Assembly (NCBI GenBank): GCA_017450605.1
Contig: JAFSTG010000028.1
Location: 1 to 49,940, forward strand
Direction: 5' to 3'
DNA: 49,940 nt
DNA from: Paludibacteraceae bacterium
Lineage (GTDB): Bacteria > Bacteroidota > Bacteroidia > Bacteroidales > Paludibacteraceae
How positions within the stretch are numbered: the first letter of the stretch is position 1; the number at the start of each line of letters is the position of its first letter. The notes beneath the pieces are model-generated. The model was not told the origin of the DNA. It did not search any database and saw nothing but the letters and a program-made list of their open reading frames with translations. The position numbers were made by a program, and so were the translations under genes. Shown piece by piece: positions 6,816 through 18,600 of the stretch.

Positions 6816-9461
6816 ATGAATCGTCTGTTGCTAATAGATGCATACGCAATGATTTACCGCGCCTATTATGCTTTCATAAAGGTGCCGAGAATTACGTCGA
6901 GTGGTCAGAACACCTCTGCTATATTTGGTTTTGTAACTATGCTTGGCGAGTTGCTTGCGTCTGTTCGTCCGTCGCATATAGGTGTGGCATTCGACCCTAA
7001 GGGTAAGACCTTCCGTCATGAAGCATACGAGCAATATAAGGCTCAGCGTCCGGATACGCCGGAGGATATACATGCAGCGGTGCCGTATATCAAGGATATT
7101 CTTAGGGCCATGAATATCAGTGTGCTTGAGTGTGAGGGTTTCGAGGCAGATGATGTAATAGGCACCTTGGCCAAGAAGGCTGCGCAGCAGGGCTTTGAGG
7201 TGCTGATGGTTACACCCGATAAGGATTACGGTCAGTTGGTGAGCGAGCATGTGTTTATGTATCGTCCGCGTCATAGTGGCGGCTACGAGAAGATGGGGGT
7301 TGATGAGGTGTGTATGAAATATGGTTTGCAGTCAACAAGCCAAGTGATAGACCTGTTAGGGTTGATGGGCGATTCGTCGGATAATATACCCGGTTGTCCC
7401 GGTGTGGGTGAGAAGACGGCAGTGAGGTTACTTTCGGAGTATGGTAGTATCGACAATCTGTTGAAATCGACTGACAGCCTAAAGGGGGCATTGAAACAAA
7501 AGATAACCGACAACAAAGAGCAGATACTTTTTTCGCGTTTTCTTGCTACTATCCGCACTGATGTGCCAATAGAGTTTGATGCGGAGCAGTTGCAAACACG
7601 TGAGCCGAATAATCAGGCACTTGTGCCAATATATCAGAGTCTTGAGTTCCGCTCGTTATTAAGACGCCTGAATGTTGCTACCGAAGTGCCGCCCGAGCGA
7701 AAGGTGCACCCCGATTTATTCTCACAGCAAGAATTGTTTGCCACAGAGAACCAAACAGAATTGTCGGTTCAGCCTTTAGTGCCTTTGCAGGTGTCGGCGA
7801 CAGAGAAACTACCTGCAATAGGGAAGAGGGTGGCTATAGCCGTAGAGGCATCGAAGGCGGTGGTGCAGCGCGATTTGTTTTCGTCGGCAGAAGAGCCGGT
7901 GATGCGTGTATATCTTACAACCGACGGCAAATCGGTGTATGTGGCAGATATGACCGACGAGGTTAAGCGTATGCTTGCCAACAAGGAGATAGAAAAGATA
8001 GGTTTCGATTTGAAAAGCACCTATAAACAGTTGTGTGGGGCGGGTATAGTCATTGAGTCGCCTTTGCGTGATATAGGTGTTATGCATTATCTGCTACAGC
8101 CCGAGTTGCGCCATGACGCAGCTTACTTGAGTGATATTTATCTTCACTGCGAGTGTAAAGAAGATAAACTATCTGAGGTGACCGCCGCTTGGTTGCTATA
8201 CGATAAGTTGAATGCCGAGTTGGATGAGCGATTCTCTGAGCGATTGCTTATTGACACCGAGATGTCGCTGATAGAGGTGCTTGCTGAAATGGAAATGGCG
8301 GGTGTTCGTTTCGACACTTCTGCCCTGCGTGAGGCATCGCATAAATTTTCGGAGCAAGCGAGTGAATTAGAGGATGAGATAGTATCGCTTGCCGGCGGCG
8401 AGTTTAATGTCAACTCGCCTCGTCAGGTTGGTGAGGTGTTGTTTGAAAAACTGCATTTAGATGCTAATGCCAAAAAGACAAAAGGCGGGCAATATGTAAC
8501 GTCGGAAGAGGTGTTGTTGTCGTTGAGAGACAAGCATCCGATAATCGACAAGATATTGGAGTATCGCGAGTTGAAGAAACTTCTCACCACTTATATTGAC
8601 GCGTTGCCTTCGCTTATTGATTCTACTACGGGGAAGATACATACAACGTATAATCAGACTGTTACTGCTACGGGTAGGTTGTCGTCGAGCAATCCTAACT
8701 TGCAGAATCTGCCTATACGTTCGGCAAGAGGGAAGGATATACGCCGTGCGGTGGTGCCTGATAAGGACCATTTGTTTCTGAGTGCTGACTATTCTCAGAT
8801 AGAGCTGAGACTGATGGCACATTTTTCAGGAGACGAGCACATGGTTGCAGCATTCGAAAATAGCCAAGATATTCACCGCGCTATGGCAGCACGTATATTC
8901 GGGTGCCCGATAGAGGATGTAACCGACGATATGCGCCGTCGCGCCAAGACCGCCAACTTCGGAATAATATATGGTATTTCGGCTTTTGGGTTGGCACAGC
9001 AGTTAGGTTCTTCGCGCAGTGAGGCGAAGCAACTTATAGATGGTTATTTTGCTTCGTTCCCTAAGGTGGTGGATTTCATAGAGAGCGCTAAGCAGAAGGC
9101 TCGCAGTTTAGGATATGCCGAGACATTGTTTGGCAGGCGCAGGTATCTGCAAGATATAGGTTCTCGCAATCCGACGGTAAGGAATTTTGCCGAGCGTAAT
9201 GCCGTTAATGCTCCTATTCAGGGGACGGCTGCCGACATAATAAAAATGGCGATGGTGCGTATTCACCGGCGGTTGAAGGAAGAAGGTTTGCGTTCGAAGA
9301 TGATAATGCAGATACACGATGAGTTATGCTTCGATGTGTTGCCAGAGGAGGAGGCTAAAGTACACGAGATAGTAGTAGGTGAAATGCAGACTGTTGTTAG
9401 TCTGAAAGTGCCGCTTGTGGCTGAATGCGGAGTGGGGAAGAACTGGCTTGAAGCGCATTGA
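6816..9461 (+). CDS. polA: DNA polymerase I
   Basis: The enzyme fills gaps and removes RNA primers in replication and repair. The N-terminal ~290 residues are the 5' nuclease domain, with LLIDAYAMIYRAYYAF, GFEADDVIGTLA, TPDKDYGQLV and DSSDNIPGCPGVGEKTA. The polymerase domain has motif A DYSQIELRLMAHFSGDEHM near residue 656, motif B RRRAKTANFGIIYGIS near 706 and motif C MQIHDELCFDVL near 832. The middle proofreading-type region (about 335-475) is recognisable, but the acidic metal-binding residues look lost. FDLKSTYKQL stands where active enzymes have an NLKYDxKxL-type motif, and no FDTET-type motif is seen. Length (881) is normal to slightly short. The protein is therefore probably a polymerase and 5' nuclease without 3'-5' exonuclease. 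Confidence 0.97.
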   Translation: MNRLLLIDAYAMIYRAYYAFIKVPRITSSGQNTSAIFGFVTMLGELLASVRPSHIGVAFDPKGKTFRHEAYEQYKAQRPDTPEDIHAAVPYIKDILRAMNISVLECEGFEADDVIGTLAKKAAQQGFEVLMVTPDKDYGQLVSEHVFMYRPRHSGGYEKMGVDEVCMKYGLQSTSQVIDLLGLMGDSSDNIPGCPGVGEKTAVRLLSEYGSIDNLLKSTDSLKGALKQKITDNKEQILFSRFLATIRTDVPIEFDAEQLQTREPNNQALVPIYQSLEFRSLLRRLNVATEVPPERKVHPDLFSQQELFATENQTELSVQPLVPLQVSATEKLPAIGKRVAIAVEASKAVVQRDLFSSAEEPVMRVYLTTDGKSVYVADMTDEVKRMLANKEIEKIGFDLKSTYKQLCGAGIVIESPLRDIGVMHYLLQPELRHDAAYLSDIYLHCECKEDKLSEVTAAWLLYDKLNAELDERFSERLLIDTEMSLIEVLAEMEMAGVRFDTSALREASHKFSEQASELEDEIVSLAGGEFNVNSPRQVGEVLFEKLHLDANAKKTKGGQYVTSEEVLLSLRDKHPIIDKILEYRELKKLLTTYIDALPSLIDSTTGKIHTTYNQTVTATGRLSSSNPNLQNLPIRSARGKDIRRAVVPDKDHLFLSADYSQIELRLMAHFSGDEHMVAAFENSQDIHRAMAARIFGCPIEDVTDDMRRRAKTANFGIIYGISAFGLAQQLGSSRSEAKQLIDGYFASFPKVVDFIESAKQKARSLGYAETLFGRRRYLQDIGSRNPTVRNFAERNAVNAPIQGTAADIIKMAMVRIHRRLKEEGLRSKMIMQIHDELCFDVLPEEEAKVHEIVVGEMQTVVSLKVPLVAECGVGKNWLEAH

Positions 9462-9487
9462 AAGTTTCCGGTAATGAAATTTCACAT

Positions 9488-9519
9488 AGATTAAACAGAT
9501 TATTTAGATTACACAGATT
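9488..9519. repeat. Short direct repeat between polA and hflX
   Basis: Two near-identical 14-mers, AGATTAAACAGATT (9488-9501) and AGATTACACAGATT (9506-9519), are spaced 18 bp apart. They lie in the 130-bp gap between polA and hflX, where I see no convincing promoter or terminator. The function is unknown. Confidence 0.6.
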
Positions 9520-9591
9520 TTATCATAAGTTTATTTCATAGGGCCTTAACTTAATAGATTCGTTGAAATATAGAAAATAAGAAATATTAAG

Positions 9592-10899
9592 ATGGAGAAT
9601 GCAATATTGGTTGGTTTGATAACTTCAAGTCAGAGTGAAGAGCGTACCCGTGAATACTTAGACGAGTTGGCTTTTCTTGCTGATACTAACGATATTTGTT
9701 CTGTCAGACGCTTTGTTCAGCGTCTTGACCAACCAGACACTAACACATACGTGGGCAGTGGTAAACTGCGTGAGATATGCGAGTATTTAGCAAACGCTGA
9801 CGATGAGATAAGTCTCGTGATTTTCGATGATGAATTGTCGCCTCGCCAGTTGCGCAACATAGAGAAAGAGTTAAACAACAGAAAAGATGGTAAGAAGCAG
9901 CATAGTGACGTTCAGGTTATGGACCGCACGATACTGATACTGCAGATATTCCTTCGTCGTGCTCAGACGTCGTATGCAAAGACTCAGGTTGAGATGGCGC
10001 ATTTGCAGTATATGTTACCTCGTTTGACCCGTATGTGGACTCACCTCGACCGCCAGCGTGGTGGTGGCACAACATCGCGTGGTATGGGTGAGACGCAGAT
10101 GGAGGCAGACAAGCGAATAATTAGAAACCGTATAGCCTTGCTCAAGGAGGACTTGAAGAAAATCGACCGGCAGATGGCAACTCAGCGCCAGAGCAGAGGT
10201 AAGATGGTGAGGGTGGCATTGGTAGGTTATACAAATGTTGGCAAGTCAACGCTTATGAATCTGCTGTCGAAGTCGGATGTGTTTGCCGAGAATAAGTTGT
10301 TTGCTACGTTAGACACCACTGTTAGGAAAGTGACGATAGATAACTTGCCATTCCTTTTGAGCGACACAGTAGGTTTCATTCGCAAACTTCCACACGACCT
10401 TGTGGAGTCGTTTAAATCGACTCTCGACGAGGTGCGTGAGGCAGACCTGCTGGTGCATGTGGTTGATATCTCGCACCCAAACTTCGAGGAGCAATATGAG
10501 GTGGTAGAGCGAACGATAAGTGAACTGCTCAAGCCGGATGAGACAACATCCGAGCAGAGGGCACGCAATGACGTAGAACCTTGGCAAAAAACGGTTGATA
10601 AAAAGAACGATAAGCAGTCGGCTCACGTGATACCTGAGATAGTAGTGTTCAACAAGACCGATGCATTCACCTTCGTTCCAAAAGATGACGACGACCTGAC
10701 GCCTATGCTTCGCGAAAACATATCACTTGACGAGTTGAAACACACATGGATGGCACGATTATCGGATAACTGCATATTCATTTCTGCCAAGAAGAAAGAT
10801 AATATCGACGAACTAAAACGGATAATGTACAACAAGATAAAGGAGATACACATACAGCGTTACCCGTATAACGATTTCTTATTTCAGAACTACGAGTAG
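9592..10899 (+). CDS. hflX: Ribosome-associated GTPase HflX
   Basis: HflX is a GTPase that binds the 50S subunit and splits stalled or stressed ribosomes. The N-terminal HflX domain contains TYVGSGKLREICEYL and FDDELSPRQLRNIEKEL. A coiled-coil linker (residues ~120-200) includes the family signature RGGGTTSRGMGETQME. The G domain has G1 GYTNVGKST (~212), G3 DTVGFIRKLPHDLVESF (~257) and G4 NKTD (~353). The distance from G3 to G4 is longer than usual because of a charged insertion of about 30 residues around KPDETTSEQRARNDVEPW. Total length (435) is in the family range. The gene is in a plus-strand run with polA upstream and an OmpA-like porin downstream. Confidence 0.95.
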   Translation: MENAILVGLITSSQSEERTREYLDELAFLADTNDICSVRRFVQRLDQPDTNTYVGSGKLREICEYLANADDEISLVIFDDELSPRQLRNIEKELNNRKDGKKQHSDVQVMDRTILILQIFLRRAQTSYAKTQVEMAHLQYMLPRLTRMWTHLDRQRGGGTTSRGMGETQMEADKRIIRNRIALLKEDLKKIDRQMATQRQSRGKMVRVALVGYTNVGKSTLMNLLSKSDVFAENKLFATLDTTVRKVTIDNLPFLLSDTVGFIRKLPHDLVESFKSTLDEVREADLLVHVVDISHPNFEEQYEVVERTISELLKPDETTSEQRARNDVEPWQKTVDKKNDKQSAHVIPEIVVFNKTDAFTFVPKDDDDLTPMLRENISLDELKHTWMARLSDNCIFISAKKKDNIDELKRIMYNKIKEIHIQRYPYNDFLFQNYE

Positions 10900-10961
10900 A
10901 GTGTGGAGATAAAGATTTAATTTTTAGAAGCACCCTAAAAAAAATAACTACTAAGATACCT

Positions 10962-12647
10962 ATGAATAAACATTTACGTATTTTATTGATTAGTTTATGG
11001 CTGGCACCTGTAGGTTTGTTTGCGCAGTCGCGCGACACGTTGACTTACACGGTGAAAGCTGCCGGACCTGTTGAGTTCGAGGAGAGCAGTGAAGAGCGAC
11101 CAACCCAGCACTTGGACGATGAGGGTCGAGTGATAAACAAGAGTGTACATAAGACGTATGCTGTTTATCATGACACCCTTTATAGTATCATTACAGAGCA
11201 CGACACCTTGTATGTTCCCAATACCACTACTACCTCCGACACTACCTACAACCATAATGGCAGTCAGTTTCATTTCTATATAGGTGGCGGCTATGGTTCG
11301 CTTGGCTACAAGATCGGCAATAAGGGTACGGTGACGGGTGCTCCGGCGGCTATCGTTCAATTGCAGTATGCATATATCTTCGGCGAGCATTGGGGTATTG
11401 GATTAGGAGTAAGCTTTACTAATTCGACTTCAGTTGTGCGTCTGAAGGGTTCGTATCAGTGGAACGGCGTTACGGATTCCGACGGAGAGATTTATAATCA
11501 CACTACCGACGTATATGATTGGCGCGAGCGTGAGACGGTGCATACCTTAGGGGTGCCGTTGTCGTTGCAATATCAGACGTATTTCGGCGAGAAGAAGACG
11601 GGTCTGTATTGGGATTTAGGAGCGAGCGCAAACCTCAACTTATATAATCGTTATAACATAAAAAAAGGTGATATAGAAGATCGTGGCTATTACCCTGCCA
11701 CTCACCTTACTCTCGAACAATTGCATGAGTTTCAGCGTCGTGATATGGCAGGTAAGGGCAAGATGGATGTGTCGCTGATGAGTGTAGGGGTGTTTGCCGA
11801 TTTAGGTCTGCTATTCCGTGTTTCAGAAAAAACGGATATAGCCTTAGGTCTATACGGCATGTATTCGGCTCTTGATATCAATCGTACTGAACGCCATGCG
11901 CTTGGCTTTGCCAATGCGGATTTCCCGTTTATGGAGCCCTATCGTGGTGCTTTCAGTCTGAATGACGCCACTGCTGCTCGTCCGTGGGAGGCGGGTTTGA
12001 AATTCGGAGTGCGTGTACATGCACAGAAGATGAAGGTAGATGATTATGAGAATTTTGAGTTAAAAGAGCAGTATGTTGAGCACAAGGATACCGTTGTAAA
12101 CATTATTATCCGTCGTGAGACAATCGAGGCGTCCAAGCTTCCGAAGAAAGAAGAATCGTTGTTCCCAGCCGCAGTTCAGATGGCGGCAGCCGAGTTGGCG
12201 GCAGAGCGTGCTGCTGAGGAAGAGGCTCGTGCCGAGGCTCTGAGAAAACAGCAGGAGGTTGTGAAAGGGCAAAGAAACCGCTCGAGAGACGGATATGGAA
12301 CACAGACGGCAAAGAACTACGACTATCACATCATCTATTTCGAGTTCGATAAGTATTCGTTGTCGCCTGAAGCAAAAGACTATTTGGACGAGATAATCGC
12401 TTATATGAACGAACATCCCGAAAAACATGTGGCAGTAAGCGGTCATGCTTGCGAGATTGGTTCGGCTTCGTACAATATGCGTCTTTCTCGTGAGAGGGCC
12501 GTCAGTGTGGTTGATTATTTGGAAGACCATGGAATCGACCGCCGCCGTATAGTGTTTAAGTACTACGGCAAGAACGTGCCAAGCGAGAAAGGTGCACATA
12601 ACCTCTCGAAGGACCGACGCGTAATAGTGAAGGTAAGTAAAGATTAA
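10962..12647 (+). CDS. OmpA-family outer membrane protein
   Basis: A signal peptide ends near LFAQS (residue ~22). A region rich in alternating and aromatic residues (about 95-375) looks like an eight- or ten-strand outer-membrane barrel, with segments such as FHFYIGGGYGSLGYKIG. An Ala/Glu/Arg-rich helical linker (about 405-440) connects to a C-terminal OmpA domain (about 448-560) with IIYFEFDKYSLSPEAKDYL and YNMRLSRERAVSVVDYL. This domain normally clamps the outer membrane to peptidoglycan through a conserved Asp and Arg. The Asp of the GHTD motif is replaced here (GHACEIG), as in some other Bacteroidota proteins, while the LSRERA arginine is kept. The gap upstream (10900-10961) has no clear promoter. 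The following giant T9SS gene starts 44 bp downstream. Confidence 0.9.
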   Translation: MNKHLRILLISLWLAPVGLFAQSRDTLTYTVKAAGPVEFEESSEERPTQHLDDEGRVINKSVHKTYAVYHDTLYSIITEHDTLYVPNTTTTSDTTYNHNGSQFHFYIGGGYGSLGYKIGNKGTVTGAPAAIVQLQYAYIFGEHWGIGLGVSFTNSTSVVRLKGSYQWNGVTDSDGEIYNHTTDVYDWRERETVHTLGVPLSLQYQTYFGEKKTGLYWDLGASANLNLYNRYNIKKGDIEDRGYYPATHLTLEQLHEFQRRDMAGKGKMDVSLMSVGVFADLGLLFRVSEKTDIALGLYGMYSALDINRTERHALGFANADFPFMEPYRGAFSLNDATAARPWEAGLKFGVRVHAQKMKVDDYENFELKEQYVEHKDTVVNIIIRRETIEASKLPKKEESLFPAAVQMAAAELAAERAAEEEARAEALRKQQEVVKGQRNRSRDGYGTQTAKNYDYHIIYFEFDKYSLSPEAKDYLDEIIAYMNEHPEKHVAVSGHACEIGSASYNMRLSRERAVSVVDYLEDHGIDRRRIVFKYYGKNVPSEKGAHNLSKDRRVIVKVSKD

Positions 12648-12691
12648 GAGAAAGGTGAAAATTGAAAGTTGAATATAAAATACGAAAAGAC

Positions 12692-15600
12692 ATGAGAAAC
12701 AGGATATATATATTAGCAGCATTATTTGTAGTGTTTAGCACTCAGGTGTATAGTCGTGTGTTCGATGGTACGGAAGTAATATTCGTCAAAATAGCACCTG
12801 ATTATTGGGATTGGTACGGAAGCGACCCCTCGGCAGGGAAGTTTGCCTATTTTTATAAAGGAAGTACTAATGCATGGAGTGAGAAGGCCGTGGGGGTGGA
12901 TTATTGTTCGGACATATTGCAGATTACTGTGCCTGCCGGCGACTGGGATAAGGTTATTCTTACACGCAATTCGGTAGAAGTTTCGCCCGATTGGTCGAAT
13001 GTTTATGATTATTCAACTCCAAATGTTAATCAGTCGCATGATATAGATATTCATCCCACACAGAATTATCTGAAGAACTTCCGTCAGTTGAAAGACGGGG
13101 GAACTGATAAATGGTTATGGGATGACTATTTTGAGAAGCCGACCGACGACCCGACTACCAATAACACAATTCTGAATACAGATAAAACTGTAATTGAAGT
13201 ATGTAAGCAGTCGTCGGGCGACCCGTATTCTTTACAGCCGTTATTGAAATCGGACCTTTCGGGTTATGACTACGAAGAGGGCCACCAATGGTTTAAGTGG
13301 GACGGAACAAAATGGAAGGCAATGCAATATGGAACGACATGGGGCTATTATAGTAGTGATGGTTTGAGTGAGACAATAGATGTGGCAGATTCTCATACTT
13401 ACTATTTTCTTTCAACCAAAGATGCCGACAAGCGTCAATTTCTTGATATATACGTAACCAAAGAATGTCTGCCGACAAGCGAGATTACCGACTTTGGTGT
13501 AGTAACCTCGTCGGTCAATGCTCACGACAGCACCTACGTGCTTGACGGAATAGTGGCATTTGGTGATGCCAATGGAAATACCTTGCGCATATCCGTTACC
13601 GACGAAAAAGGCGAGCATTACGTGGATTATACTGATCCGGAGACACCTCTTATTTTCAGTTTGCCGGATTTGTATGCCGACGGAGCGCTCGGTGTAACAG
13701 CTACTGCATCGTTTCTCTCGACTCCCTATTCGGCTGTAGCAACTTTTGATGCTCCGAATGCTATAACAGGTATCAGCACCACTAATCTTGAAAACACGCC
13801 AGCCACGGCTCCTACAACGTTTGCACCGCCGGCATATATGGACGGGGCAGACGGATTTATTTGGCATGATGGCAATACTACTGACCATGAAAGGATTATT
13901 CCTGCGTATAATTATGATACGGTGATTGTTTATACATATTACGAATATGAAAAAGCCCCGGAAGTACCGGGCGATTTGATTGTGAATGGTAATTTCTCTT
14001 CTACGACATTTGATTATGGAACAGAGAATTTTGACTCTGATGTTACCTTGCCTCCATTCAGCACTATAAGTCAGTATCACTATTGGGGAAAAGATATCAC
14101 CTCGTCGAGCGACTTTTATACCTTGAAAGGAAGTATATCCGGAGGAATGTCGATAGTAACCGATGCTAATGCATTCTGGCAGCGTTTTACGAAAAAAATA
14201 GAAAAGAAGAAGGGTACTCATTTCGCGCTTTTTGATGCCGACAACAGTGGCTCTAAAAATGCTTGGGTGGTAGAAACCGGTAGTCAACAGCCTAACTTGA
14301 AACTTGCCAAAGGAACCAACTATATGTTCTCGTTCTGGGTGGCTAATATCAACAACTACGGCGAGATGAACAATGCTGCAAAGTTGCAGTTTGAGATAAG
14401 TTACTCGACCGATGGCGGTTCGACATGGAGCACGCCTGAGCAATTAGGTAAGCCTATCGACTTGAATGATTATCTCGACAACCTATGGCATCAGAACTCG
14501 TTTGTATATACTTCGGCTGAAGATGCCAATAACGTTAGGATATCTGTGCGCGACCTCAATACTAATGCCAATCCCGGTGGTAACGATTTTGCTCTTGATG
14601 ATATACGTTTTCAACCTATATCCGTTGTTACACAAGCCATTAAGCACTGTCAGCGATTCGTACTCACGCTTTTTGAGCCTGTCACAACGGTAGATGCTCC
14701 ACAAGTTACTATAAAACAAACGCCGTTATGCGGTGATGATAAATATGAGATTGATGTAAAGGTAAGTTATTCGACGCTACCGACCTATTATCCGGTAACA
14801 CTGACTCTTACCGATGATATTTACGGCACATTGGTGGCAAGTCAGACTATCGACCCTGCTGTCAATCCTAATGAAATAACCGTAAATCTCAGCACCGCAG
14901 CATATCCTGCAATGGTGGCAGACGGCAAGTTGCATACACTGACGGCAAAGATAACCCGCCTTGACGGAAAAGGTAAAGATAAGGGCGGAAGTAACAGTGC
15001 CCAATTTACAGCACCAGGTGTACCTGCTGTTCACACCCCTGTTTTGACAGAGAAAGATAAGGAATGCGACAAAACCACGTTTAACCTTGAGGTGTCAACC
15101 GAATATATAGCCTTCAAAGGTACAAAGTTGCATTATGACTGGGATGATGTGGAGTGGACAGATGTAGTTAACCCGACTTTGAGTTATAAAGAGACGACAC
15201 CACAAACCGCTACAGCCACGCTTAACGGCATACCTGCCGATGGCAAAAAGCATAAGTTGCGTGTATATTCTGATAGTCCGCTTGATTGTGAGTATCTGTT
15301 CGAAGGTGTTACAGCCGTAGAAGTGCCTCGTATCCCGAGAGTGGTAAGTGTAGGTAAGATGATTGGTGCACAAGTCTGCAACTCGAAGGCTTATACTGCT
15401 GAGATAACCGTTAATTATGAGAATGAAGATGGAGAGTTGACGGTAGTGGACACAGACGATGCAACTAATACTTACACCTTTAGTGAAGCAGAACTCGCAG
15501 CCGGTGCAGGTACGGTAAAGCATGTGTTCAATCTTAACTCAACTAATGTTCATAAGACATTCCGTGCGTATTTTACATCGTCGCCAACCTGTGACGGTAA

Positions 15601-18600
15601 GAACCACATAACAGAATATGATGAGCCTGTGCGTCCTATCTACGGCGAAATAACAGTGTCGCCGAGTACACCATCGTGCTTAGAGTCGTCGTATTCATGT
15701 ACCGGTACTTTTGCCTTCGAGTGGGGTGCCGGCGACCTTGTAATTACCGATGTTGAGAGTGGCAAGAGTCAGACCTTCGTAGCCGGCACCTACACTTCAC
15801 CGCAAGCATATACTCTTACAGGTATAACTGCTGACGGGTTGCCACATACTATTCGTGCACATTTCACAGCCGACGAGGCCTCGTGCTATGCCGATAAGCC
15901 ATATCCTGCACCATTGGCTCCTGCTATTACTGCCGTTGACATAACAGCAAGTGAGATGGCTTGCAACAGTAAACTATATGATGCAACGGTGAAGGTTGAT
16001 TACGAGAATCCGCAAGGCAACCTCATCATAACTGACAACGATGGTCATACAGTTACCGTACTACCGGCAGAGTTGTCGGGAAAGACAACAATCAGCAAGA
16101 CTATTACCAATATTGAGACCAAAGCCGGCACTCGTAATTTCGAAGTTTATTTCACTACGGCTACCGATTGCAAGTTCCCTAAACCATTTGCAGAGCCTTC
16201 GCATGCTATCTATACCAAGATAACCACTAATCCTCAGGTGCCCTCGTGCACTTCGTCGAAGTACGAATGCAAAGGTATGTTTACCTTCGAGATGGGGTCG
16301 GGCGACCTTGAGATAACCGATGTGGAGAGCGGACAGAGTGTTACACTGTCGGCATATACTTCGCCGCAACCATATGTAGTGTCGGGCATAACAGCCGATG
16401 GCAAACTGCATACCATCCGTGCGCATTTCTCGACCGACCCCCCGACATGTTATCTTGAACAGACCTACACCGCACCTCTTGCTTCGAAAATATCGGCGGT
16501 AACTGCCACTGCACTGACCGACCTCAGTTGTGGCGATACGAAATATAATGCTGAGGTGAAAGTGGATTATGAGAATCCGCACGGCAACCTTGTGATAACC
16601 GATGGCGATGGACATATAATGACCGTTTCAGAGTCTGAACTTGCAGGTAATACTACTGTTACCAAGACATTTAATGATATTGTTACAGCTAACGGTACAC
16701 GCACGTTCACTGCTTATTTCTCGACATCGACCGGTTGCACAAAGGACGATTCGTATGAAGAACCTGTTGAACCTCGCATAACGGGTGTTACTGTGGCTAC
16801 TATTGATGGTCCGTGCAATACCGGAACTTACGACTTGCAATTGACGGTTAGTTTTATCAATCAAGACGGAACGCTGCATGCTAATGTTGACGGAGCGGAT
16901 GAGGTTACAAAGGCAGAAAGCGAGTACGACAGCCGCAATCCGCTTGTAAAGAACACCACTCTGACAATAACCGGTCTGACGGCTGATGGCAACTCGCACG
17001 TATATAACCTGTGGTTTGATGGTCCTCATGGCTGCCAAAAGATGGCTCAGCCGTTCAAAGCATCGCATATCCCGGTTGTAAGCGGTACGACAGCTACAGT
17101 AGAGCCTTATGCGTGCAACGATGCAACGTACGGTGTTACGGTGGCTGTTGAATACAGCAATTCACAAGGTAGAAAACTTGTTATCAGTGATGGTTCGACC
17201 GCCAATACTCAGACCATAACTACCGATGCTTCGGCAGGTGTGCATACAGCAACTGCTACTTTCAATGCCATGCCAATGACGACGGTGAATATCAATCATA
17301 CCTTCCATGCCTATTTCATTGGTTCTGAGAGTTGCCAAGGTGAGACAGTTAACACTGCATCATACCCCGTTCCTGCCACTCCGAAACTTAGCGCTATGGC
17401 AACCCGTACGCCTGCTGTGGTAGATTGCTCAACCACAAGCCTAAGCTACGACATAACAGTGAACTATACTAATCAGAATGGTATGTTGCATGTGCGCTGG
17501 GATGGCGGAAGTAATATCGACCGCACCATTGATGTTGACGACAACACACCTCATACCGCTACCGTTACCCTGCCGGCTATTCAGCCCGATGGTGCTACTC
17601 ATACTTATATAGTGGAGACTGATGGTTCGCATGGTTGCTCTTACACCGGCAATGTTGTTGCTCCGCTTGTGTCGGGTATCAGTAATGTTCAGGTAACGAC
17701 TACAGAACCAGCTTTTGGTGATACGCGTTACGACATAACTGTAACTGCCAGTTATTCGAATGGTGCGGGTAAGTTAGTTACCATCGAGTGCACGGAGATA
17801 GGCAAGAGTCAGACTCTTGCGGCTCCTGCCGGCGGCACAGTAAGTTATACCTTTACAGATGTGCCTTCAGACGATGGTAAGGAGCACGAGTTCAGGGTTT
17901 ATTTCATTGAGATGCCTACTTGTGTTGCCACCAAGACGTTTACCTCGCCAAAGATTAAGTCGTTCACTGCGTTTGCAGGAACAACGGAACTGAGAAATTG
18001 TAATACCGAGTATGTAGTTAACTTTACTGTTAACTATGCGGGTGTGGGGGGCAACCTTGTTATTCGCGACCTTACCGACAATGTTGAGATATACAATGCC
18101 CCGGCTCCATCGGGCACGTTCTTTGCCGGAACGAGCAATGTCATCTCGGCAGGAACAGCAGGTACTCACACACTTGAGGCATGGTTTACGAGTGATCCTA
18201 CACATACTCAACAGACCGACATTACTGCTCCTGCAATAGCGTCGCTGGCACCGGTGCTGACCGAGGGTGCTGCTAACTGCAACGGAACGGTAACCGAGCA
18301 CGTGGAGGTTACGTTTGCTAATCAAGCGGGTAACTTAGTATTGGCTGACGAGTATAATAACATACTTAAGAGTTATGCTTCTCCTGATGAAACGGAGACT
18401 TACACCTACGATTGGGTATTACCTGCCGACGGAAGTAACCATACTCTGCGTGTATATTTCAGTGCATCTCCTTCGTGTGTTAAGTCGTTCGACTTCACCA
18501 CACCTCTTGCTCCTACTATTAACATAGTGAAGAACGAGGCGCTTAGTACGCTCAACTGCGACGGCACTTATTCCTACTACTACGATATAGACTTCAGTAA

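Noticed and set aside
12662-12691. TTG start for the giant T9SS protein
   Set aside because: It would place a charged ten-residue stretch before an otherwise standard signal peptide that begins at the ATG at 12692.
13412-14443. Antisense open frame of 343 codons inside the 2519-residue protein gene
   Set aside because: No recognisable motif and a Cys/Arg/Ile-rich composition typical of shadow frames; the sense frame is well supported.
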